Source: an uncultured Pseudomonadota bacterium (GTDB lineage Bacteria; Pseudomonadota; Alphaproteobacteria; RF32; CAG-239). From it: DNA of 13,067 nt. The stretch covers positions 1-13,067 of the forward strand of contig CASFLB010000025.1 in NCBI GenBank assembly GCA_949295395.1, read 5' to 3'. Both the position numbers and the translations under genes were made by a program. The first letter of the stretch is position 1. Each line of letters opens with the position of its first letter. Shown here in pieces: positions 8,182 through 13,067 of this stretch. The notes under the pieces were generated by a model. It ran no database searches, had not been told where the DNA came from, and saw only the letters and a program-made list of their open reading frames with translations.

Positions 8182-9639
8182 CTATTTCATCAAAAAGCGA
8201 TCTTGATAATATTTTCTCATCGCAGCGGTCAAGGCCGGATTGTCTTTTCCTTTTTCATCTTTCATGACATAGTCAGGATTTTTAAGATTTTGAAGGCGTT
8301 GTTGTCTTTTTTGTGCGCGGATTTGCTCAAGACGTTCACGAGCCTCTTTGCGGGCAGGATCTTTATTTATGTTTTCTTTAGCGCGTTCCAAAGCCTTGTG
8401 ACGAGCAATCAAGCGTTCGCGCTCATCAGCCAAAAGACTTCCGGTCATATTATGTTGAAGCATTTTTTCTTGAGCGGTTTTATCAAAATTTTGTTGCATA
8501 ACCACTTCTTCATATAAGTTCTGAGGTGTACCTTCAAGATTAACATTTTGAACTTGATTGAGAATGGCTTGAAAAGCCTCGTTTGGCTCATAAGCTCCTT
8601 TTTTGATGCGTCCAAAGATATTCTTTTTAGAAAAACCGTCAAAACGTCCTTTTTTAACATTTCCACGCGCTTTAACAGCGGCACCTGTGATTGTTTTGAG
8701 CAAATCTTTTGAGTAAGTTTGTACATCTTGGCCATTTCGCTTGGCATAATCAATCAAGCGCAAATAGGTTACAAGACCTTCTTTTTGAACTCTGTCCCAT
8801 GCAGCTTGATCGGTTGGGGAAGAGGCATCTTTCATTTTGGCATCCATCAACGCCACATAAGCATAAATATTAGAAAACTGGCTGGCCGCAATCATATTAT
8901 TATTCAGGCGCTCTTGCGTCTCTTTGATGCGTTGAGGATCAAGCAGTTTATCAAAATTTTTGCGTGACATATTTTTTAAGATAAAAGCCGTTTCATCACT
9001 AAGACCTTCAAAATCACCTTCACGCAAGCGAGCGGCCAAATCAATAAGTCCGGTATTGTTGGAAAATTTATTATCAGCGGCTTCTATATTCTTGACAGCT
9101 TTTTCATCAAGTGACTGCATTTTTTTGTAGGTGTCATAATTTTTAAGCTTTTTCATCTTCGGAGAAGAAGCAGCCTTGCACTCTTTTTCATATTTGCGCC
9201 GGTAATATTTTTTATCGTGAGCATAAACGGCTTCAATCCAAAGCCAGTTCATACCACCGATAAGCCAGTCATTAAACATATATTCAATGATGTCGCCGGT
9301 TTTAAAGGGGCCATTTTTCTTTTTTTCAGGATTAAGTTCGCCAGGGTCATCAATTCGTCTGGAAATTTCACCTTCATTAGTGTCTTCATTGTCACCGGTG
9401 TGTGCTTCAGGCGTCTGAGATGGGGTTTGAGAGGGGGCTTCATTAACCAAAGTTTCCGTTGAATGGTTTGGCTCATTGACAACAGTTTCCTTTTGGGGCT
9501 CATGAACGGTAACTTCTTTTTCAGGTTCGTGAACGGTAACTTCTTTTTGGGGCTCGTTATCAACGACCTCATGATTAGGACGAGCATCAGGCCCGCCTCG
9601 GCGTTCAGTATTTTCTCTATTTTGGGTATCGTCAGCCAT
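8182..9639 (-). CDS. Charged protein with N-terminal nine-residue repeats and helical body, unrecognised
   Basis: This is a 485-aa protein I cannot assign to a family. An in-frame TTG lies at 9657, but the ATG at 9639 has GGAAAAGG at the right distance and is the better start. Residues 1-110 are low-complexity and acidic. They contain three tandem nine-residue units of the form EPxKEVTVH (29-55). A short aromatic-hydrophobic stretch, IIEYMFNDWLIGGMNWLWIE (117-136), could sit at a membrane or protein interface but is marginal for a full transmembrane helix. The remainder (140-485) is helical and rich in Lys, Asp and Gln. Residues 404-450 form a long charged helix with Arg/Lys/Glu (RERLIARHKALERAKE, then RLEQIRAQKRQQRLQ). 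No relaxase histidine triad, helix-turn-helix or nucleotide-binding motif was seen. It is the first gene after the promoter candidate at 9672-9700, and the downstream gene begins two bases after its stop. Confidence 0.8.
   Translation of the reverse strand: MADDTQNRENTERRGGPDARPNHEVVDNEPQKEVTVHEPEKEVTVHEPQKETVVNEPNHSTETLVNEAPSQTPSQTPEAHTGDNEDTNEGEISRRIDDPGELNPEKKKNGPFKTGDIIEYMFNDWLIGGMNWLWIEAVYAHDKKYYRRKYEKECKAASSPKMKKLKNYDTYKKMQSLDEKAVKNIEAADNKFSNNTGLIDLAARLREGDFEGLSDETAFILKNMSRKNFDKLLDPQRIKETQERLNNNMIAASQFSNIYAYVALMDAKMKDASSPTDQAAWDRVQKEGLVTYLRLIDYAKRNGQDVQTYSKDLLKTITGAAVKARGNVKKGRFDGFSKKNIFGRIKKGAYEPNEAFQAILNQVQNVNLEGTPQNLYEEVVMQQNFDKTAQEKMLQHNMTGSLLADERERLIARHKALERAKENINKDPARKEARERLEQIRAQKRQQRLQNLKNPDYVMKDEKGKDNPALTAAMRKYYQDRFLMK
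9475..9555 (-). repeat. Tandem 27-bp coding repeat, three units
   Basis: Three consecutive 27-base units encode EPQKEVTVH, EPEKEVTVH and EPQKETVVN at residues 29-55 of the 485-aa protein. The first two are nearly identical at the DNA level and the third has diverged. A looser fourth unit follows (EPNHSTETLVN). Because the period is a multiple of three, copy number can change without breaking the frame. Confidence 0.85.
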
Positions 9640-9671
9640 TTTTTTTGCCTTTTCCAAACAATTTTTCTTTA

Positions 9672-9700
9672 ATCATAACATCAAAAAAATGTTTTGTCTA
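9672..9700 (-). promoter_or_regulatory. Sigma70-type promoter candidate for the coupling-ATPase operon
   Basis: Read on the minus strand, TAGACA (9700-9695) and TATGAT (9677-9672) are separated by exactly 17 bases. Each differs from consensus at one position. Transcription would start near 9665 and give a leader of roughly 25 bases before the ATG at 9639. The spacer holds a small inverted repeat (AACAT, seven bases, ATGTT; 9677-9693). The site sits in the AT-rich gap after the 293-aa gene, where no terminator hairpin is visible, so read-through from upstream remains possible. Confidence 0.55.
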
Positions 9701-9728
9701 TAATTTTCTGCAAAAAAACTATAATTTT
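9698..9728. repeat. Pair of 10-bp direct repeats spaced by 21 bp beside the promoter candidate
   Basis: CTATAATTTT occurs at 9698-9707 and again at 9719-9728, exactly 21 bases apart (two helical turns). The first copy touches the -35 element of the minus-strand promoter candidate and the second covers the stop codon of the 293-aa gene. They could be a binding site on one DNA face or an AT-rich upstream element. They could also be chance in a very AT-rich gap. Confidence 0.5.
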
Positions 9729-10600
9729 AAATGCTTTAAGAAGTTTCCGATAAGCCGGTTCATACGGATTCCGTCTTGAGGACCGACTTTAAGCAAGCCG
9801 AACAAGCGAGGCTTAATTTTGCTAAAATCAATCGGGGCAAAAACAGCCGGATTTTCGGTAAGAACTTGAAAGGCACCCTGAGGATCTTTGTTTGATGTTT
9901 TGAAAAAATTTTTAACCAACCGTTCGGCATTAATTGGAAACTGTTTCTCTTGAATGGCATCAATATAGGCTTTTGCCTTTTCCGCGCGACGCTGGTGTTC
10001 AAGATAAATTTCGCGTTCAAGCTTGCGTTTTTCTTTGCGGAGCTTTCTCTCTTTGTAGCTGATTTCGCAGCCTTCCATTTCAATAAGAATTTCAACATAA
10101 GAAATAATTGCAAATTGCAGGTTTTCATTTGACGTTTTTTCAGCAAAATCCAAAAGCTTTTCGTCATTCATGTCAGGAGAAATTTTATCGGTAATATCCG
10201 GAAATGCCTTAATTAAAAGATCCCAGCCTAAAAGAGTGTCTTCAGCAATTTTTTGCCCGATGGAGGGTTTATAATTAGGGCAAAGCATATGCGGAACAAC
10301 ATGAAAATCAAAAAGAGGCAGATTGGCATCATCAGCGATAAGCGTTAAAGCATCTGAAAAATTTTGATAGGCACGTGCTAAAGCCTTCTCTTCGGGGCGT
10401 AAAGCCGCCAATTCAGGAAAATCCTCATCATCAGATGTTGAAGCCGATGGCTTTTCTTCATCGGGCATGGCCTCATTTAATGTGTCATCTTTTTTATTAT
10501 TTTGAGAAAGATTGGGCTCCTCAACGTCTTGAAGTTGAGATGAGATAAAATCATTAAGAAGCTGTTCAAAGGCCTCATCATCCATTTTTTCGTCAGTCAT
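9719..10600 (-). CDS. Acidic/charged soluble protein, unrecognised
   Basis: This is a 293-aa protein of unknown family with no membrane helix or signal peptide. The frame extends to a TTG at 10615, but the ATG at 10600 has an ideal AGGAGG three bases upstream, within GACAGGAGGTATC, and is the start. Residues 1-65 are acidic and probably disordered (MTDEKMDDEAFEQLLNDF, later DDEDFPEL). Residues 66-175 are helical and include a segment with LPLFDFHVVPHMLCPNY (94-110). Residues 180-215 form a strongly charged helix (SYKERKLRKEKRKLEREIYL). The C-terminal part 225-293 has KDPQGAFQVL and a final amphipathic helix, RMNRLIGNFLKHL. The upstream gene's stop is 11 bases away, so these two genes are a clear pair. 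It may belong with the downstream coupling-ATPase genes or be a separate unit, since a promoter candidate follows it. Confidence 0.8.
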   Translation of the reverse strand: MTDEKMDDEAFEQLLNDFISSQLQDVEEPNLSQNNKKDDTLNEAMPDEEKPSASTSDDEDFPELAALRPEEKALARAYQNFSDALTLIADDANLPLFDFHVVPHMLCPNYKPSIGQKIAEDTLLGWDLLIKAFPDITDKISPDMNDEKLLDFAEKTSNENLQFAIISYVEILIEMEGCEISYKERKLRKEKRKLEREIYLEHQRRAEKAKAYIDAIQEKQFPINAERLVKNFFKTSNKDPQGAFQVLTENPAVFAPIDFSKIKPRLFGLLKVGPQDGIRMNRLIGNFLKHLKL

Positions 10601-10611
10601 GATACCTCCTG

Positions 10612-10905
10612 TCAAAATGAGCTAAGCATCACGCGTGCTTTGGGGTGCAAGGTCTTGGCATCAAGCACAAGAAGACGATCAGGTTCGCCACCGTCTTTAA
10701 TAAGAAAATAAAGGTTTCCTTCGGATTCGAATAAAGTATGGATACGACTGCCCGAGGGCTCATTTAAAGAAAGTTCCGCTAAGTTATCCGTAGGGGTAGA
10801 TGGATTAATTTTTTTATAAATGAGCGTGGCAGCCATAAGAATACCAAACACGATTAAAAAGGTCAGTAAGGCAACCACGGCTTTAATCAATTTGAGTTTA
10901 TCCAT
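10612..10905 (-). CDS. Small single-pass membrane protein divergent from rluD, possibly DUF6476-like
   Basis: This protein has 97 residues. An ATG at 10947 is in frame, but AAGGA lies just before the ATG at 10905 and the hydrophobic helix follows directly, so I use the latter. After MDKLKLIK comes one membrane helix (about 8-30). Residues 31-97 would then be periplasmic and contain a short beta-type pattern, GNLYFLIKDGG then RLLVLDAKT. Small alphaproteobacterial proteins of this design, encoded divergently from an RluD-type gene, are known to me as the DUF6476 family; I have not been able to verify membership. The gene heads the minus-strand set, 11 bases before the 293-aa gene. Its function is unknown. 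Confidence 0.72.
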   Translation of the reverse strand: MDKLKLIKAVVALLTFLIVFGILMAATLIYKKINPSTPTDNLAELSLNEPSGSRIHTLFESEGNLYFLIKDGGEPDRLLVLDAKTLHPKARVMLSSF

Positions 10906-10945
10906 ATCATTTTCCTTGCAAAAATCAGAATAATCTGTATCCTTC

Positions 10946-10974
10946 ATACTACAAGAAAATTAGGAAAAAGTAAA
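10946..10974 (-). promoter_or_regulatory. Weak promoter candidate for the small membrane protein and 293-aa gene
   Basis: On the minus strand, TTTACT (10974-10969) and TAGTAT (10951-10946) are 17 bases apart, each matching consensus at four of six positions. The -35 element overlaps the rluD start codon. The start point would be near 10939, about 34 bases before the ATG at 10905. This is the only spaced pair I see in the short divergent region 10906-10973. Confidence 0.3.
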
Positions 10975-11951
10975 TGGAAAACGAAACGCAGATTATCCAA
11001 AGTCCTGAAGTTGACCAGCAAGATCAAGGAACACGGCTGGATAAATATTTATCCTTGTGCTTGCCGAATCAGTCGCGCTCACAAATACAGCGTTTGATAA
11101 AAGACGGACATATCAGCATCGATGATATTATCTTGAGTGATGCGGCGTATAAAGTTAAAGCCGGAGAAAGTTATACGGTTGATATTCCGGAAGCTAAAGA
11201 AGCAACCCCGACCGCAGAAAACATCCCGCTTGACATAATTTATGAGGACAAATCTCTTCTTGTTGTCAATAAACCGGCCGGCATGACGGTTCATCCGGCG
11301 GCCGGAGCATGGAGCGGAACATTAGTGAACGCCTTATTATTTCATTGCCAAGGAGAATTGTCGGGAATAGGAGGCGTCAAACGCCCCGGAATAGTCCATC
11401 GTATTGATAAAGAAACCAGTGGATTACTGGTCGTAGCCAAAAATGATGCCGCCCATAGGGGGTTAAGTGTTCAGTTTGCCGAACATAGTATTGAGCGACG
11501 ATACTATGCGGTTGTGTATGGTGTTCCCCAGCCTTTAAGCGGAAGAATAGAAGGTAACATCGGTCGAAGCCCATATGATCGTAAAAAGATGGCGATGGTT
11601 AGTCGTGGAGGAAAAACAGCCGTAACAAATTATGAAACACTTGAAGGCTATCATAACGCGGCTGCAACACTATGTTGTAAGCTAGAAACCGGTCGCACCC
11701 ATCAAATCCGAGTTCACCTCTCTTCAAAGGGTTGGAATTTAATTGGTGATAAAGTTTATGTAAAAAATCATAAAAGTTCACTTCCTTTTCCGCCGGAAGC
11801 CAAAGAATATGTAAATTCGTTTGGGCGGCAAGCCTTGCATGCTGCAACTTTAGGTTTTATACATCCGGAAAGCGGAAAATGGCTTGAATTTCATTCCGAG
11901 TTGCCTGAAGATATGCGGAAATTACAGCAAGTACTTAGAAACTGGAAATAA
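10974..11951 (+). CDS. rluD: 23S rRNA pseudouridine synthase, RluD type
   Basis: RluD-type enzymes convert uridines in helix 69 of 23S rRNA (1911, 1915 and 1917 in E. coli numbering) to pseudouridine during large-subunit assembly. The ATG at 10974 has AGGAAAA upstream. At 325 residues it is close to E. coli RluD (326). Residues 20-72 form an S4-like RNA-binding domain (TRLDKYLSLCL, then SRSQIQRLIKDGHI). The catalytic domain follows: LLVVNKPAGMTVHPAAG (95-111), then GIVHRIDKETSGLLVVAKN (139-157), whose Asp145 is the catalytic aspartate of the RluA family. The binding motif ETGRTHQIRVHL is at 238-249. VVNKPAGMTVHPAAG and GTLVNALL favour RluD over RluC or RluA. It is divergent from the small membrane protein gene and 93 bases before rpoH, with no terminator between, so partial co-transcription is likely. 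Confidence 0.93.
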   Translation: MENETQIIQSPEVDQQDQGTRLDKYLSLCLPNQSRSQIQRLIKDGHISIDDIILSDAAYKVKAGESYTVDIPEAKEATPTAENIPLDIIYEDKSLLVVNKPAGMTVHPAAGAWSGTLVNALLFHCQGELSGIGGVKRPGIVHRIDKETSGLLVVAKNDAAHRGLSVQFAEHSIERRYYAVVYGVPQPLSGRIEGNIGRSPYDRKKMAMVSRGGKTAVTNYETLEGYHNAAATLCCKLETGRTHQIRVHLSSKGWNLIGDKVYVKNHKSSLPFPPEAKEYVNSFGRQALHAATLGFIHPESGKWLEFHSELPEDMRKLQQVLRNWK

Positions 11952-11983
11952 AAAAATCAAGGGAAATACAACTAAAGTATAGA

Positions 11984-12012
11984 TTGTAGAAAAAACTAAT
12001 ACACGATAAAGT
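11984..12012 (+). promoter_or_regulatory. Weak promoter candidate upstream of rpoH
   Basis: TTGTAG (11984-11989) and TAAAGT (12007-12012) are 17 bases apart in the AT-rich rluD-rpoH gap. Matches to consensus are three and four of six. It would give a leader of about 25 bases. No sigma32-type sequence (CTTGAA with CCCCAT) was seen here. It is listed only because rpoH often has its own promoter. Confidence 0.22.
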
Positions 12013-12044
12013 TGACGCAGTTCATTTTAGGGAGAAACAAAGAA

Positions 12045-12920
12045 ATGACAGAAACTCCTATTGGACTTGACTTTTCGCCTGAGCTTAATATGGCGAGATA
12101 TTTGCAGAGCATTCGCAAATATCCAATTCTTACCTCGGAAGAGGAATACAATTTGGCGAAAAACTATAAAGAAACAAGAGACGAAAAAATAGCCTATAAA
12201 CTAATAACGCCTCATCTGCGTTTAGTCGTCAAAGTTGTTTCAAAATACAGAGGTTATGGATTACCGATAAACGAAATGATATCGGAAGGCAATATGGGGT
12301 TGCTCTACGCCGTCGAAAAGTTTGACCCGGACAAAGGTTTTCGTTTTTCGACCTACGCTTTATGGTGGATAAAAGCCTCAATTCAAAAATATATTTTGAA
12401 TTCATGGTCTTTGGTAAAGATCGGAACAACCGCCGCTCAAAAAAAGCTATTTTTCAATCTCAGAAAAATAAAAAATAGCCTAAGGTTGGTCGAAGATCGT
12501 GAAATGAGCAGCGCGATAATGGAAGATATTGCCAAATCGCTTGATGTCAACATTAAAGAAGTGACGGATATGAATAACCGTATGTCGAGTCATGATGGCT
12601 CACTTAATATGGTGATTGACTCTTCATCAGATAGTGGAAGCGAATGGCTTGACTTTATTGCGGATAAAAAACCCAATCAAGAAGAAACGCTAGGATATAA
12701 CGAAACTTACCAATATCGCAAAAAACTCTTTACGCAAGCTCTATCGTGCCTAAATGAACGCGAACGAGATATTCTATATAAAAGGCGTTTAAATGACAAA
12801 GCCTTAACCTTAGATGATTTAAGCAAAGCTTACAACATATCAAAAGAACGCGTCAGACAAATAGAACTAAACTCCATCCGAAAACTGCAGAAAGCCGTTG
12901 GAGAACTAGCGTTTCGTTAA
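12045..12920 (+). CDS. rpoH: RNA polymerase heat-shock sigma factor RpoH (sigma32)
   Basis: RpoH directs core RNA polymerase to heat-shock promoters for chaperones and proteases. A TTG at 12012 is in frame, but the ATG at 12045 has GGGAGA upstream and begins the conserved N-terminus, so the protein has 291 residues (E. coli 284). Region 2 is clear: LRLVVKVVSKYRGYGLP (58-74), EGNMGLLYAVEKFDP (81-95), then FRFSTYALWWIKASIQKYIL (99-118). Residues 132-140 (QKKLFFNLR) are the RpoH box, QRKLFFNLR in E. coli, which separates RpoH from other sigma70-group factors. Region 4 (235-285) has LNERERDILYKRRL and the helix-turn-helix SKERVRQIE. It follows rluD, an order I associate with Alphaproteobacteria. 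A strong hairpin ends the transcript at 12940-12973. Confidence 0.96.
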   Translation: MTETPIGLDFSPELNMARYLQSIRKYPILTSEEEYNLAKNYKETRDEKIAYKLITPHLRLVVKVVSKYRGYGLPINEMISEGNMGLLYAVEKFDPDKGFRFSTYALWWIKASIQKYILNSWSLVKIGTTAAQKKLFFNLRKIKNSLRLVEDREMSSAIMEDIAKSLDVNIKEVTDMNNRMSSHDGSLNMVIDSSSDSGSEWLDFIADKKPNQEETLGYNETYQYRKKLFTQALSCLNERERDILYKRRLNDKALTLDDLSKAYNISKERVRQIELNSIRKLQKAVGELAFR

Positions 12921-12939
12921 AACACAAACAAGCCGAATA

Positions 12940-12973
12940 AATAAGAACTTTGCGCCGCAAAGTTCTTATTTTT
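12940..12973 (+). terminator. Intrinsic terminator after rpoH
   Basis: AATAAGAACTTTGC (12940-12953) and GCAAAGTTCTTATT (12957-12970) are perfect 14-base complements around the loop GCC, followed by TTT. The hairpin begins 20 bases after the rpoH stop. The A-rich left end means it may also work on the minus strand. Confidence 0.9.
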
Positions 12974-12983
12974 GTAACAAGAA

Positions 12984-13006
12984 AACTACCGGCTAGGCCG
13001 GTAGTT
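12984..13006 (-). terminator. Second perfect hairpin, probable terminator for a leftward gene beyond the window
   Basis: AACTACCGGC (12984-12993) and GCCGGTAGTT (12997-13006) are perfect 10-base complements around TAG. On the minus strand the hairpin is followed by TTTTC, on the plus strand only by CC. The orientation therefore suits a transcript coming from the right, convergent with rpoH. No gene can be assigned in 13007-13067, where frames are too short to judge. Confidence 0.6.
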
Positions 13007-13067
13007 CCAAAGAGCTTATAGCTTTACAGATAAAAAACTCCTTTGCTAGAATGAAGCGACGGTCTGG

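Noticed and set aside
4083..10905. Recent mobile element carrying the coupling protein
   Set aside because: I found no integrase, transposase, terminal repeats, tRNA target or relaxase. Codon use and base composition look like the flanking core genes.
12984..13006. Two successive palindromes after rpoH as a CRISPR or REP-type array
   Set aside because: The two hairpins differ in sequence, appear once each, and have no spacer periodicity. Terminators explain them better.
12993..13067. Minus-strand frame of 24 codons open from the right edge, ending at a TAG in the hairpin loop
   Set aside because: Twenty-four codons without a stop is likely by chance, two other frames end nearer the edge, and no motif is readable. 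A leftward gene probably lies beyond the window, but its frame cannot be chosen here.
13050..13067. ATG at 13050 as start of a rightward gene
   Set aside because: There is no purine-rich ribosome-binding site before it, and only five codons are visible.

Overview
The window looks like a chromosomal segment of a low-GC (about 40% by eye) flagellated alphaproteobacterium. The clues are a hook gene order fliK-flgD-flgE, an rluD-rpoH pair with a small single-helix protein gene divergent from rluD (an arrangement I associate with Alphaproteobacteria), and ordinary Shine-Dalgarno sites. The AT-rich codon use would suit an uncultured, possibly host-associated lineage, but the genus cannot be fixed from sequence alone.

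Layout. Positions 1-3975 (+ strand) hold the 3' end of fliK (hook-length control), flgD (hook cap/scaffold) and a very large flgE (hook protein). They are tightly spaced and probably one operon. A perfect bidirectional hairpin at 4035-4064 separates them from a convergent set of minus-strand genes. Read in their own direction from 10905 down to 4083, these encode a 97-aa single-pass membrane protein, a 293-aa charged protein, a 485-aa protein with an N-terminal repeat tract, a 161-aa two-helix membrane protein, a 440-aa two-helix membrane protein with an acidic linker and a C-terminal alpha/beta domain, and a 737-aa VirD4/TraG-type type IV coupling ATPase. A good promoter-like sequence at 9672-9700 splits this set, so the last four genes may form their own unit. 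Positions 10974-12920 (+ strand) hold rluD (23S rRNA pseudouridine synthase) and rpoH (heat-shock sigma factor), followed by a strong terminator. The last ~60 bases carry no gene I can support.

How they fit. The flagellar and rluD/rpoH genes are core functions. The minus-strand unit is the interesting part: a complete-looking coupling ATPase with intact Walker motifs sits at the end of a row of membrane and charged proteins I do not recognise, with no VirB/Tra channel subunit, relaxase, integrase or transposase in view. The two small-helix proteins share a similar membrane segment and may be diverged copies. I infer, without proof, a chromosomally fixed coupling-protein module that either feeds a type IV secretion channel encoded elsewhere or forms a membrane complex of its own.
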